A stretch of 64,000 nucleotides of DNA from Gossypium raimondii (GCF_025698545.1 NC_068570.1:682001-746000); one strand, 5' to 3'; shown: positions 11,713 through 24,800, numbered from the stretch's first letter. The notes: generated from the sequence alone by a model not told the origin. Numbers and translations are program-made.

Positions 11713-13988
11713 ATGTTCAGGAACCAATACGATACCGACGTCACTACATGGAGCCCGGCGGGCCGGTTGTTCCAAGTGGAGTACGCGATGGAGGCCGTGA
11801 AACAAGGCTCGGCGGCGATCGGACTCCGATCTAAGACCCATGTTGTTTTGGGTTGCGTTAACAAGGCTAATTCCGAGTTGTCTTCTCACCAGAAGAAGAT
11901 CTTCAAAGTCGACGACCATATCGGTGTCGCCATCGCCGGTCTCACCGCCGACGGACGCGTCCTTTCTCGGTATATGCGGAACGAGTGTATCAACTATAGC
12001 TTCACGTACGAGTCGCCGCTTCCCGTGGGCCGACTCGTTGTTCAACTCGCCGATAAAGCCCAGGTCTGTTTCAATTTTGTCTCAATTGAATCATTTGGTG
12101 ATGTTGATTTAGGGTTCTTTTTATAGAATTGAAAATTTTTCTTTTTTTAGAGTTTGAACCTCAATTGGGTCTCTGCTGAAAAGTCTTCACAAGCATGAAA
12201 TTTTAAAGTAATTGAAGCTCAAAAATAGTTATTGACTTAGCTAGATTACTGTTCTAAATTGAAAATTACTTTACATAGAGGACTATATTATGTAGAAAAA
12301 GATTGAAAAGATCAAGTAATGTGGAAATTTTAAGTAAATAAGACTATCCAATTGCATTATTGTTGAAATGGTTGATGATTAACACCTAATAGTACCATGG
12401 AGGCGCCTCTCCGAGGAGTTGGATAGTATTTTGCCCCTCTACTCAAAAAATAGGCAAATTAGTCCTTGTTTGTTAGTTCAAAGAGCCTATTTTTCCTTTA
12501 CTGTTAAAAACTGACCTAGTTGGTGGAATAAGCAAATAATACACTTGACATCATGCTGACATAATTTTTAGCAAGGATCAGTTTACTTTTTGATTTAGCG
12601 TAGAGGGATTAATTTGTCCATTTTTTAAGTAGAGGGCCAAAATGCAATCCAACTTTTAGTACAAGGGCCTCTATGGTATTTTTACTATGATTAACAATGT
12701 AAAATGATAACCGAATGTCCAATACATAATAGCAAATGGAAAGTGGTTATAGCAGAGGGAATTTCGATCTTATGGTTTGTATATTCCATTATTGAGTTAG
12801 CAATACTTGGATGTTGAGGATAAGAGGTTGAATGTACCATGGCATCAAGCGATTAGGGCAAAAGCTTTTTGGTATAAAATCAGGTTAGAGAAATTAAAAG
12901 AATGTTGTTATGAGTGCCTTCCATTGACTGTTAATTGACGGTCATCTGTGTGCTTATGTTTAACTGTGCGGGTGTTATCTGATCAAGTAGTGTTTTTAAG
13001 ATAACTTGTGATAAACCTAATATGTACCATGTACTTTTGTTGATGTAAGAGGTGAAGATTGTTGGTGCTACTGTGCATTAAATGATGTTAAGTATTTGAG
13101 GTTGGTTATAGTTAGTACGGATAAGTTTGTTGTATGATCTCTTTTTGCCTTATGCCGCTTCGATAGTTGGTTTGTTGAAGCTTTCAAAGTTTCTCTTTTG
13201 TTTCTTTTCCTCACTGTTCTCTGCTTATTCTGTTTGCTGCTCAAAGTTCTGTATATTTCTCGAATGTAATAGGAGTAGATTCTTGATTCTATTACATACT
13301 TGAAGGTCTAATATAATTTGTATATCTTCATTTGTATCGTTATCTAGCAAGCTTTTTGTTTTGCGGTGTTTAATTTGTTAACCCAGTTAGAAACTCTCTT
13401 TTTTTTTTCTCGTGGAACACCGAACCTATTGGATTTCTCGAAAGCCAAACCATGTTATTTGTTTGTGCAATTGAGATGGAAAAATGCTTCTGTTTTCGGT
13501 GGCAGGTCTGCACCCAACGTTCTTGGAAACGACCTTATGGTGTTGGTTTGTTGGTGGCTGGCTTGGATGAATCCGGGGCTCATCTCTACTATAACTGCCC
13601 AAGTGGAAACTACTTTGAGTACCAAGCTTTTGCCATCGGATCACGCTCGCAAGCTGCAAAAACGTACTTGGAACGCAGGTTTGAGAGCTTTAGAGACGCA
13701 TCACGGGATGATCTGGTCAAGGATGCTCTTATGGCAATAAGGGAGACCCTGCAAGGAGAAACCTTAAAAAGCTTGGTATGTACGGTTGCCGTGGTAGGGG
13801 TCGGGGAGCCATTCCATATCTTGGATCAAGGAACCGTACAACAAATGATTGATGCCTTCGAAATTGTGGCAGAGCAAGAAGGTCCTGCTGCTGAACCTGA
13901 TACTGAGGCAGGACAGGAGGCTTCAGCCGAGCCCGAACCTGAACAGGGTGCTGCTGCTGGCGAAGGCGTGGCCCCTATGGATATTTGA
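11713..13988 (+). CDS. PAF1: 20S proteasome subunit alpha type-1 (PAF)
   Basis: Structural alpha-ring subunit of the 20S proteasome core, which degrades ubiquitinated proteins in cytosol and nucleus. Two exons, 11713-12063 and 13506-13988, joined by a 1.44-kb GT-AG intron in phase 0, give 277 residues, close to the plant family length (about 278). Residues 6-32 hold the alpha-type signature [20 protein letters not shown] followed by MEAVKQG. Exon 2 carries the conserved [11 protein letters not shown] and the [23 protein letters not shown] block. The C-terminal 35 residues are an acidic Glu/Ala/Pro tail ending in APMDI, as in plant PAF proteins. The ATG is the first codon of the conserved MFRNQYD start and follows a purine-rich leader. 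Identification is secure; whether it matches PAF1 or PAF2 of Arabidopsis cannot be told, but gene neighbours favour the PAF2 block. Confidence 0.97.
12385..12686. mobile_element. Mutator-like MITE in proteasome gene intron
   Basis: A 302-bp palindromic element with AGTACCATGGAGGC near its left end and GCCTCTATGGTATTTTTACT at its right end. It is flanked by a perfect 10-bp direct repeat ATGATTAACA (12375-12384 and 12687-12696). Its interior carries the family landmarks CTACTCAAAAAAT-GGCAAATTAGTCC and GTTAAAAACTGAC. It has no frame of its own. Confidence 0.85.
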
Positions 13989-15929
13989 GGATGAAAAAAC
14001 CTGCTTCCCGGTCCTTCTAGATGAGTTTTTTTCAACAATTTGCTTGGAAATTCGGGTTAGTCACTATATAGACATTATTGTGTTGGATATTTCCTTGCTA
14101 GCCTGAGCTGAAACTTGAAACTACATTTACATTTATACTCAAGATAGTGGTCATTGATGTTTTTGACTTATTTAAGTGTTACTGCCTCTTGAATTATGAA
14201 ATTTGGTGCAATTCTCTTGGAAAGACCAATGTCAATGTGCATTTGGATTGCTGACAGAGTCACTCTGTGAACCCGTTCGGGTTTTAGGCGGAATCAGGAG
14301 ATAAAACTTGGGGATAAAACCAAACATAAACACTCTGAACCCAACATTGGACATGGTTTGGAGGGCAACACACTTTGCAAACCTCCTAGACACTTGCATT
14401 AGGAGTCAGATTGTATTTTGTCCATTTTTTTTAAAAAGATAGGTAAATTAGTCCATGTACGTTAGGTCAAATAGTTGATCATTCTATTAAAAATTTCATT
14501 CAAATCTATTGTTAAAGATTAGTCCATGTACGGCAGGACGAGGTACACTTGGCAGACCACATGTTACTATATGATTATTCTATTAATTATGATAGTTTTT
14601 AATAGTAGAAATGAATGAAATATTTAATAAAAAAGATCAATTTGTTTTTTTTTTGATATAATGTATAACGATTATTTGTCAATTTTTTGAGTGGAGGAGA
14701 CAAAATGCAATTTGACTATTTTTACCATCAAAATCCCTTTAGTAATATACAAAAACACATCACCTATGTGAGATGTTTAATAACCACAAAAATAATGTAA
14801 TAAATACACAAAGCACATATACTGTCTTAAGATGATCATGGATAATGAGAATTTGAATATTTGTAAGTATTCGATTTATATTTGCAGATTCAAATATTGA
14901 TCATTGCGAATAATGCATTTTGATTAGGATATTCATTAACAAACTCAAATTTTGACATTTAAATTCATCAGTCGTTTTACTATTTTTAGAATTTTTAAGT
15001 AATTTCTTTGTAGAGTTAAATATTCAATAAATAAATAATTAATTTGGATTAGGATAGTAGTAATCAAATTTTAAAATATATTAGAATGGGATAATATAAT
15101 TATTGACCTCCGAAATTGTTAATTAGGTTTATTTTGTTATTTATACATTTTTTTTTACTTTGGTCTTTAAATTTGGCAACTAAATTTATATTGGTTCATA
15201 TACTTGAATACTGGCAAGATTTGATAATGTGACCAATATTATTGGAACGATGGGTCGATGATTGATTGATATAACGATCTGAACAGATGAGCTGAACCAA
15301 TTCACTCAGAAATACTTAAAATTGATAAAAATAAAAAAATCGGGATAAAAATCAACATTGAATAAATTGGTTCAATTTAATAATTTTAGATTTTTATAAG
15401 AAATTAATTAATTATTATTGGTCTGACAGTCGAACCAATTGAATTGATTGAATCAAGAATCGGTGGTCTAACTTGTTCAACCACCAATCCGATTATTAGA
15501 AAACTGAATATGATATTTGAGATTGTATAACATCATCACATAAAAAATTATATAAAATTAATTTCAAAGTATCTTCAATTTTATATTTACCAAGTTGAGA
15601 GATGAAAGCACATAAAAGAGAAGGCCCAATTTAGCTTTATGAACAAAACGTCGTCATGAAGGTGCGTTTGGATGCATTAGACACGGGCGAAATAACTGTA
15701 AACTACGTGCAAATTTGTCCTTTCTATTGTTTTCAAATTTTCTTACTATTTTCGTGAAATTCGGCATTAAAATCTTCATCTTCAATCAAAGGCAACCCGC
15801 AAATAAAAAATTTGTTTAAATTTTTAATTAAAATTTATTTATATAAAATAATTTCTAAATTCATCATCCATATTTGATTGTTGTTTTTGTTTTTAGGGAG
15901 GTGTTTAAAAAATAAAATTATTTTTTTTA
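13989..15929. other. Intergenic stretch with decayed repeats
   Basis: No gene is seen between the proteasome and RER1 genes. It contains a left-truncated copy of the palindromic MITE family (14397-14726). A segment at 15200-15500 belongs to the GGTTCGA/ACCGAT-type dispersed family. A fragment near 15661 begins GGTGCGTTTGGATGCATTAG and resembles one end of a Tourist-like MITE but has no second end. Confidence 0.5.
14397..14726. mobile_element. Truncated Mutator-like MITE
   Basis: The right end TTTGACTATTTTTACC and the internal landmarks (AAATTAGTCCATGTACGTTAGGTC, then TTAAAAATTTCATTC, then GACAAAATGCAA) match the family. The left end begins only at AGGAGTCAGATTG, so the GGTAAAAGTACCATGG terminus is missing and no target duplication can be assigned. 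Confidence 0.65.
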
Positions 15930-17602
15930 ATGGACGGATCCGGTGACGAAGTTGCCGCGGTGGTAGCGCCGATAGCGAAGTGGAAGAGCGATTTCTCACG
16001 GACGTTTCAGTACTTTTTGGATCGCTCAACGCCACACCTGATGGAAAGATGGCTTGGAAGTCTCGCCATTGCGGCCGTTTACGTCCTTCGCGTTTACTTA
16101 TTGCAAGGCTTTTATATCGTGTCTTATGGCATTGGGATTTATATCTTGAATCTATTGATTGGTTTTTTATCGCCTAAGGTTGATCCTGAACTTGAGCATT
16201 TGGATGGTGCTTCGTTGCCGACTAAAGGTTCTGATGAATTCAGACCTTTCATTCGCCGACTTCCAGAGTTTAAGTTTTGGTAAATTTAAATTTAAAACCC
16301 GTTTTTCGATTTGGGAATTACTTTTAACTTTTTTTATTGTTATGATCAATAAATTTCATGAATTTTTTGCATTTAATGACTGGAACTTGAAATGCTGAAA
16401 TCGGTAAGAATTTATGGAAATATTTACTCTATGAATAGCAAATTAGGATAATAAGCACTGTCTTAGTGATTTATAAGGTGCTAGGAAAAGAAATTGATTG
16501 CTTTATTGAAGTTTGTTGATACTAGGCTGAGATGATGGTAGTTGTAGACTGTTCATTTGGTGGGTAGAGAGCCATAGGACATATTATGAGTGTTCAAAGA
16601 GGAAGAAAGGTGGTTGAGGGATGAAAATAAAGATAGAAGAGAGAGGCCGGAGAGAGAGATCTCAAAGCCTTGGCCATCTTATAAAAGGTGCTTATGTTTC
16701 TTCTTGAGGCGCCATGTGTTGGTTTCATGTTGATTTTGTATTCTTGAAGTTTAGCCGACCTATTGATATCACTTCCTCCTGAGGACAATGGGTAAAATAC
16801 GGTGTATGAATTTGTTATCGCAAGCGACCTTAGCTCACAAAACAACCTGCGAGGTTGGCGGATTGTGAGGTGACCTCATGAGGGGTAGGCATAACAAAGT
16901 TATCTTTAATTTCTTTTATTTTTCACTTTCAGATATTATTAAATTCTATAATTCTCAGTATTTGAGTATTCAAAAACATACATGGACCATAACAAAATCA
17001 TGCACATATTGACCAATAAAGAATTTGCATGTTTTGTTGATAAACTAGAACAAATCTAGAGTTTATTACATATCTTTTATTTATAGACACATACAAGATC
17101 TCACAAGTATACATATTATGCTTCACATCATTCATGCTAGCACCTTTTTTTGTGTGTGTGCCTTGAGCATGAGTCACTATGAGAATTGTAGTGCCTAGAG
17201 TGCCATGCGCCCTTTACAACACTGCCAACTATACTGGATCAAAAATGACTTGCTTTTATTTGGTATTATGGTTTCAGGTACTCAATAACAAAAGCTTTTT
17301 GCATAGGCTTCTTGATGACTTTCTTTTCAATATTTGATGTTCCTGTCTTTTGGCCCATATTACTCTTCTATTGGATTGCTCTCTTTGTTCTCACGATGAA
17401 GCGTCAAATAATGCATATGATCAAGTATAAATATGTTCCATTCAGCATTGGGAAACAGGTCATAGCTTAGATCTTCCTTGTGGTAAAACTTGTATCATTG
17501 GAACACCTCATATAACATTTAACTTTTTTACCTTTTGGGTTTCAACAGAGGTATACAGGGAAGAAGACCTCTCCCACTGGCGCAGGTTTAGTGACGGATT
17601 GA
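15930..17602 (+). CDS. RER1: RER1, Golgi-to-ER retrieval receptor
   Basis: Four-span Golgi membrane protein that returns escaped ER membrane proteins to the ER in COPI vesicles. Three exons, 15930-16279, 17278-17458 and 17549-17602, all with GT-AG introns, encode 194 residues, the usual RER1 size. Residues 41-82 and about 121-157 are two long hydrophobic hairpins. Family landmarks are [43 protein letters not shown] and [15 protein letters not shown]. The frame is kept across both junctions; W117 is split between exons 1 and 2. The C-terminus is short and ends LVTD. The start ATG opens the first in-frame conserved sequence. Intron 1 contains one copy of a dispersed repeat whose second copy lies in the 3' flank. 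Confidence 0.95.
16511..16911 (+). repeat. Dispersed repeat copy in RER1 intron 1
   Basis: Text running from TTTGTTGATACTAGGCTGAG to GTAGGCATAACAAAGTTATC recurs at 17849-18342 in the same orientation. Shared landmarks include GGTGGGTAGAGAG, GGCGCCA or GGTGCCA, and GGCGG-TTGTGAGGTGA. There is no preserved protein. It is probably a fragment of a retroelement or other transposon. Confidence 0.75.
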
Positions 17603-19121
17603 AGGGGTTGTTTACATCCTTTTCTGGAAAAAAATCCAGAAAGTTGCAACCTTTTCTAAGTTCCAATTTTCATTGTTTTAGAATTTTAGAAGGAAGAGTT
17701 GTTAATCACATGTATGTATGTCGGGAATTCCGAGTTTTTGATTTCGAATGATCGACATCAAAATTGGTTATTCTTCTTTCTCTATAACTTCTTCCTATGT
17801 ATTAGACTATTAGTCAATATATATTCTTTTCATTGCATCATTAAAGTTTGTTGATGATACAAGGCTGTGATGATGGTGGTTGTAGAAGATTCATTCAATG
17901 GGTGGGTAGAGAGTCGTAGGACGTATTATGAGTGCTCAAAGAAGAAGAAAGGTCGTTGAGGAATGAGAATAGTGATAAGAGAGAGAAACAGATCAGGAAG
18001 CCTTGCCGCTAGGGGGATCTTATAAGGGGTCTCGCTGCTCTTTCTTGCGGTGCCACATGTCGGTCTCTTATTGGTTCCATATTCACGGAGCTCAGTCAAA
18101 TTATTGACAAATTTCCTCCCAAGTATAAGTTGTCTTGTTAGGACAGCGGGTAAATAACGATGTACGTATATGTCACCTTTGCCAGATGTGTGTTCCCCGT
18201 GCTGTGGGTTTGCGAGGTAGAGAGTTCATTGGCCCTCGTCAGCAGGATTTTGTTCTTGCAGGAGATCTTAGCTCGTGGAACACTCCGCGTGGCTGGCGGG
18301 TTGTGAGGTGATCTTGTGAGGTGTAGGCATAACAAGGTTATCTTTAGAAGGAAGAGTCGTTAACCGTATGTATGTATTTATGTTGGGAATTCCGGGTTTT
18401 TATTTCGAATGATCAACTATGTTCCACATCAAAATTGGTTAATCTTCTTTCTCTAAAGCTTCTTCCCATGTATCAGACTATTAGTCAATATATATTTTCT
18501 TTTCATTGCTTTAGGTTTTAGGCCCTTTTCCCCCATGTTTTTAGCTAATAAGAATACTCATTGCTCAAAAACTTATTTTGCTTGCATTGTTGTTTGTTGA
18601 CCTGATGTTGGTTTTTGTGGATGGTATGAAGAAAAGGGTAGTTGTCAAGCAGTCATCAAGGAGAGCTTCTTGGGAATCTTTTCAAGATTTGATAACACTA
18701 TTTGAGGCTTTTAAAAATTATTTTAACTTGTGAATTATATGGTATTTTAATGGTGGTTGTATAAACTGAGTGCAGGGGAAATTCTTCAAGAAAATTGACT
18801 TTGAGGGATGATGATATATACAATGCCAGATGGATGCCTAATCATTACACACACGTCTTAGAGAACACCTCTCCAACAACTGAGCCACAGTAATCCCCAT
18901 GAGTTTCTTTTTTCTTTTTCTTTTTTTGTTTGTATTTGACTTTGATTACTTAAGGAAAAGAATATTACAATTTGAGTATTAAGTTTTATAATAGCATTGT
19001 TCATTAAACATGGCCAGCTAATTGTTGAAGGTTTTTTTGTGTCTGTCACTTCCCCTAGCTAGCCCTCTCTAAAAAAACCTTACATTAAATCTCTCCAACA
19101 ATATTCCGTAGGAAAAGAAAA
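17603..19121. other. RER1 3' flank with duplicated segments
   Basis: The RER1 3' untranslated region presumably starts here. The stretch also contains the direct-repeat structure described at 17688-18512. From 18513 to 19121 I see no gene; a TG-rich tract and the likely leader of the next gene lie at its end. Confidence 0.5.
17688..18512 (+). repeat. Direct repeats flanking a second copy of the RER1 intron repeat
   Basis: About 160 bases at 17688-17845 (starting GAAGGAAGAGTTGTTAATC) are repeated at 18344-18512 (GAAGGAAGAGTCGTTAACC). Both carry TTCGAATGATC, CATCAAAATTGGTTA and TATTAGTCAATATATATT. Between them lies 17849-18342, the second copy of the repeat in RER1 intron 1. The layout resembles an insertion with a long flanking duplication, or a local tandem duplication. 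Confidence 0.75.
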
Positions 19122-19531
19122 ATGGGTGATAGAACCTTTGTTGTGATATTCTTCTTTTGGGCATTTCTTACAATAATCACCCCAACCCTTGTTCTCTGGT
19201 CAGAATCTTCCAAACCCTTGTTGGAAATGAATGGTAAGAGCTTAAAAAATCTTCACTTCTTTTAGTATTTCATGTCTGAATGTTATGTTTGAATTGTTTT
19301 TGCTTTCCTTTGCCTTTTGCAGGTCAGAAAAATGTGGGAATAAAAGATAGGAGAATGATTGGATATGGAGTGGAACAAGTAAGCAATGCAAGCATATCTT
19401 CACCTCAAATGGAGGCAGCAACAACATCCACAACAACCGAACACCATAACTGGAGCTGGTTTCAAGAACTTGAAAGCTTAGCCAGCAAAGTCTTTCAAAA
19501 AGCAATGGGGTTGCTGATCAGTGTCAGCTAA
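19122..19531 (+). CDS. Small membrane or secreted protein of unknown function
   Basis: Two exons, 19122-19233 and 19323-19531, with a short 89-bp GT-AG intron in phase 1, encode 106 residues. I do not recognise the family. Residues 7-26 (VVIFFFWAFLTIITPTLVLW) form one hydrophobic segment that could be a signal anchor or signal peptide. The remainder is hydrophilic, with a Ser/Thr-rich run (residues about 68-77) and an amphipathic C-terminus containing HHNWSWFQELESLASKVFQK. There is no obvious Cys pattern or peptide-hormone motif. Consistent splice sites, one frame and a start followed at once by the hydrophobic segment support a real gene. A membrane protein or a precursor of a secreted peptide are both possible. 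Confidence 0.65.
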
Positions 19532-19592
19532 ATTCAATGATAACCCTTCAAAGAAACTGTATGTTTCAATTCCACCGTCATTAGGTTTAAGT

Positions 19593-19978
19593 GGTAAAAG
19601 TAGCATGGAGGCCCTTGTATTAGAAGTTAAATTGCACTTTTGCTCCTTTTACTAAAAAAATGGACAAATTAATCTATGTAGGTTAGATTAAAGTACAAAT
19701 TGGTTCTTCTATGAAAAATTCCATCCATTTCTATTGTTAAAAACTGATTCCTATACACTAGAATGAGGTACATGTGGCGTGCCACGTGTAACTGTCTAGT
19801 TATTCTGTCAGTCATGCCAGTTTTTAAGAGTAAAAATGGATAAAATTTTTAGCAAAAGAGAGCAGTTTGCTCTTTAATTTAACGTATATATGGACTAATT
19901 TGTTTATTTTTTTAAATAAAAAAGACAAAATGCAATCTGACTACTAGGAACTTCATGGTACTTTTACCGGTTTAAATT
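19593..19978. mobile_element. Mutator-like MITE
   Basis: Left end GGTAAAAGTAGCATGGAGGC and right end CTTCATGGTACTTTTACC are inverted repeats. The flanks GGTTTAAGT and GGTTTAAAT match at eight of nine bases, consistent with a 9-bp target duplication. It lies about 60 bases after the stop codon of the small membrane protein gene, so it may fall in that gene's 3' untranslated region. Confidence 0.8.
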
Positions 19979-21539
19979 TGTTACGTAATTATTGTAAAAA
20001 ATAATCAGAGAAAGCAAATATTTTCAGATATATTGACTCTCTATACCAAAAACACAAAATTACTGGGTAGAGTAGGTTAATGAAAAACAAAACCTTGAGT
20101 TTATTGAATGATTTGTTATGTTAGACTTTCGACTAGTTCACAAATTTTAGACTTTGGCTTGTTGTCTCTTGAAAATGACACAATTTATTTTATGATATTG
20201 AAAAACATACTGTATGATTGCTGGTTTTTTTCTTTTCTTTTGAAAAAGATGATATGTTTGACATTGACAGCTTCATATTTAGGGGGATGCCGAGCTTGAT
20301 TTTTGTCCTAGTGTGAATTGTCTAAGTTTGGAAGAATAAGGTTAGTTGAGGAAGCTAACAGATGATTTATTAGTTCTAACTAATGATTCCAATCAAGTTT
20401 TATATATATATACACATGTGTGCATATGAATGCATGTTATATAATATTATGTTGTTAATCAGAGACCATCTAGGCCATGGGCTTTGAACAACCAGGAATC
20501 TTCTTGTTGGAGCCCGAGGTGATAAATGGTTGAACTAAAATAGCTGCAAGTGCAAGGTTTGTCTTCTGTTCCATAGCATATAATTAAGGCTAGTTTATTA
20601 GTGTCTTTTCTTTTTACAATGATAATTCAAACCTAGATTTCATGGAGTATATGAAGATGTCATAACTTGAGGTTGAAGCTAGTTTATTAGTTATTGCGTC
20701 AATAAAGTGATTATTTATGTATTTGATGCACACCAATCAATTGGTCGGGTAAGATGAATTTGGATCGGTGAATTTAGAATTTAAAATTTTAGAATAATTT
20801 ACTTTAGGTCAATTTTAGATTTAGTTCATTTTGGTTTTGAGCTCGGGACATTTTAGGTTTGGGTTTAAATCATTGTAGATTTTGATAACTCTAGGTTTAA
20901 GGAATGTGATTTTCAACTGGGTCGTTGCGAGTTTGGATCATTTCAAGTTTAATGTTTAATTTTTTCAGTACGAGTCATTATAAAATTTAACCATTTCGAG
21001 TTGTACTTACTTTAAGTTTTGAGTCAATTCAAGCTTAAATCAATTTCAAATTTGAATCTGTTCGAATTTGTGTTAATTTAGGTTAAACTTTTTAATTTTC
21101 TTATTCTAAATAAGTTTAAATCAAATTTTAACTCTAATTTATTCAACTCGAATAAAATGGCCAAGTTTATAATAATATGATGGCATTGTTTTTAATAGTA
21201 AGGATAGTGCATCCTGTTGGGTGTTTTATTTGACCATATCTTGATAATGCAACCTTTACTCTTTAAATTTGGTAATTTTTGTTAATTTGATCTTTAATTT
21301 ATTTTTAAAATTTAGGTGATAATGTGACACAAACATCATCATAACTTAATATAATTTAGATTTAAATATTAAATTGGGTAAATTTAAAAGAACTATCAAG
21401 TTTTGAGACTAATACGAACAAAAGAATTCAAGACCAAAATGGAAAAATTATAAGTTAAGAGATTAAATGTTATTTTATCCCTTAAAATTACCTAGTCATT
21501 ATTTTTTTTCTTTTGCAGTATATAAAAGAGTTAACAACA

Positions 21540-21872
21540 TTAGTAGTCACTCAACTATGTTTTTTTCCCCTGTTCTAGTCATCCAACTATGAAAAGTTAC
21601 AAAATGGTCATCTAACTATTAGTAAATTTCTTTTTTGGCCACCCATTATGAAAAGTTATAAAATAGTCATTCGACTATTCAATTTTATCTTTTCTGGTCA
21701 ACCAACTTCATTGGATGTTTTAGTGTTTTCATTTTTATATTAGCCTGGTGACCAAAAAAGATAAAATTGAATAATGATTGATCATTTTGTAACTTATTAT
21801 GGTTGAGTAACAAAAAAAGAAATTTACTAATAGTTAAATGATCATTTTATAATTGAGTCACTCCTACTTATT
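21540..21872. mobile_element. Fold-back MITE-like element
   Basis: The left arm (CACTCAACTATG, then ATGAAAAGTTACAAAATGGTC, then CTATTAGTAAATTTC) is complementary to the right arm (GAAATTTACTAATAGTTAAATGATC, then GAGTCACTC). A related element lies at 47758-48015. It has no coding potential. Confidence 0.6.
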
Positions 21873-24800
21873 TTACCCTATATAAATTCTTAATTGAGCC
21901 TATAGAAGGGAATTAGTCTCCCATTTAGAACCTTGAAGACCAAATGATAGTAGACCCTGATATGTTGCAGGCCCAATAACATAAAAATGTTTTAGATAGT
22001 AAACTTTATTTTATTTGAAAAGCTCGGATATAGTGTTTATGCGTTGGGTCAAGATTTAAGTTTAAAAGAAATTAAGTTTAAACTTAAATGTTGAACTGTT
22101 TAGAAAATAGTAAAAATATGTGATCGGTTCTTATTTCTATTCTTCTTAAATTTAAAATTTAGTTTTTATACTTTTATATTTAAAAATTCGATCCCTTACT
22201 TTTTAGATTTTAAAATTCAAGTATTATTGTTAATCTTGTTAAAATTATTTTGTTAAATTTAGGTTCATTACAAAGTTATTTTTTAGTTACATGGCTATTA
22301 ACTCTTTTTTTTAAATTTCAAAATGCAAGAATAAAAATTTAACAACAAATGTTAAGTGTTAGCAATTAGTCTTGAATTTTGAAAATTAAAAATTAGAGGA
22401 TTAAATTCTTGAAAATAGAAGTAAAAGAATTAAATTCCAAATTTTGAAAGAAGAACATACGACATATTCTAACCAAAATTATTTTTTATATTTATATTAT
22501 TTCTGAATAATAAAACGGGCCAAGGTTGAAAAATATAAACCCAAACTAAACTTAAAAAAAATTAAATTTCCCGATCCTTAAACAAGTCTAGACTTTAGCC
22601 TTAATCGCAACAAAAAGGTTTTAAAGGGATAAAAAAGAAAAAGTAATGGAAATATTTAATTAAACAGTCCCTATCTACATTATTGATTATCCATAGGGGT
22701 AGAATACAAGCAACTCCTCACTTTGTTTTAATTTGGTTCTTTCTTGTATCATAAACTTTCTGCCTTTTTCTGTTTCACCCACTTTGTCTTAAAACAGTAC
22801 CAATTCCCCCATTTTATATTATTTAGCCTCACTACAAGCTATTGAAGCAACAACAAAATAGTACCAACCATATGTTACAATATTCTATATGTATGTATGT
22901 ATATTTTGCTCTCTTTTTTTTTTTTCTCTCTTTTGTTCTTTAATCACCATCAAAGGAAAGCCAAAACAATGACCTTCGTGAAATTTCTCCACATCGACAA
23001 CACAAATACGGATCGGTATTATTCTCTTTGAATACCGCACAGATTCTCTTAAGGTTTTATAACCACACAACTCTTGGTACCATTACGAGAAAAATATAAT
23101 GATAAATTTAACTCTAGGGGCAAATTTAGAAATTTTTTTAAAAGGGTTGAAATTGAATTATAAATTTTTGAGAGTCAAAATATAATTTTATCATATATTA
23201 GTTTATGATTTCATCATTTTAAAAAAAGATTAAACATAGTTTTTTTTTTCATTTTGAGGCGTCAAAGTGCAATTTTACCATTATAAATTTATAATTTAAT
23301 TATTTTAAGGGGTTGAAATGTAATTTTCCATTTTTAGGGGGAGTGCACCTACTTGGCCCTTTGCATTCACTCTATTTAGCCTATAATATTTTACTCTTAA
23401 TTAACAAATTTAAAAAAAAAATATCTATGTCAAGATTAAAATTCATGTAGTTTGCCACACAATAGCCACGTCAATGCTATTAAAATTTTAATGGTGCAAT
23501 CAACTTTTCCATCCAAAACAAAGAATTTTGACTAAACTTTGAAAGCTAAGGACCAAAGTGATCCCAAAAAAAATTAAGACTTTAATGGCAAAATAAATAA
23601 ACATTAAAGAAAATATAAAAATTAAGACTTTAATGACTTTCGGAAAATGGACTCCTATACGAAGAATTCATGAGTTTGAGTTTGAAGAGCTATGCTTTAA
23701 CTTTGAGAAGACGATGAACATTTAAAGAAGAAAATACTAATTTATGCTCATGAAGTTGACACAAATACTAATTTTGAAAATAAAAGTAGGTGACTTTTGT
23801 AATCAAAACACATTAGGTAAAATAGGGACTATAATTTGGTTGACATACCAAAAAATTTCATCATTAATTTGCATTTTTATTTGCAATGGGAGACTAATAG
23901 TTGCCCCTAACACCCAAATCTTATCTAAGTCTTATCAAGTTTATGTCCTTGTGGGCATCCCTACTTGTTTGGCAAACTTCCAACTTGCAAAAAAAGATTA
24001 TTTATTTTCATCCAAAATGGTAATGCCATACACTTCTTGCATGAAAAAAGGGGCTCCACATCTCACTTCATGATATATTTTTTAAAATACTAACTTTTTT
24101 TTTTGAATTTTTTTAAAATAGGGACTAAATTAACAATTTTATAAAGTTGAGAGTTAAATTTATTAATTTTGTTAGAATTAAGATTAAATTAATAAATTTA
24201 TAAACATTAAAAAACTAAAATGATTATTATATAAATAAAAAAAAAGTCACATTACCTTTTGCTTAATAATTCAACCAAAATGGCAATACCATACACATCC
24301 TGCATGATGGGGGTAAAAAAGGGGCTCCATATTTCACTTCATGCCATTTTTAAAAATTTTAAATATTTTTATTGAAAATATAAATATATTTTATGATTGT
24401 TTTAGAATCGGGCTAAATTGATAAGATATGTAAAATTGAGGCTTAAATTTATTGATTTTTAGAATTGGATCAAATTGATAGAATTTGTAAACATTGGGTA
24501 GCTAACTTTGTTAGTATGCCAATAAATAAGGATAAGTCATCATTATGTTAATGATTTAACAAAGAAATAACCAAATTATCAAATGCCGATAATGTTAGTA
24601 AATCGAAAAATATTAGAGTTGAGTGACGAAAATAAAAACTTGTTAACAATTGAATGACTAAGTGTGTAATTTAACCCTTTTTTTTTTAATTTTTGCTTTG
24701 CTTTGCTTCTACTTGACCTCATTGTAAAGCTTGTCTGCATTTATATGTTCTTATATCCCAATACTAGAAAGTTCACAACTAAAGCAATCAGTTTCCTTTT

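Noticed and set aside
22885..23070. 61-codon minus-strand frame with TLRESVRYSKR and VEKFHEGHCFGF text
   Set aside because: The text looks slightly protein-like, but there is no homology I recognise, no splice partner and no conserved end. A remnant exon cannot be excluded.
23744..24073. 109-codon plus-strand frame
   Set aside because: Part of it (24015-24075) is repeated in non-coding form at 24275-24350, so it is probably repeat-derived.
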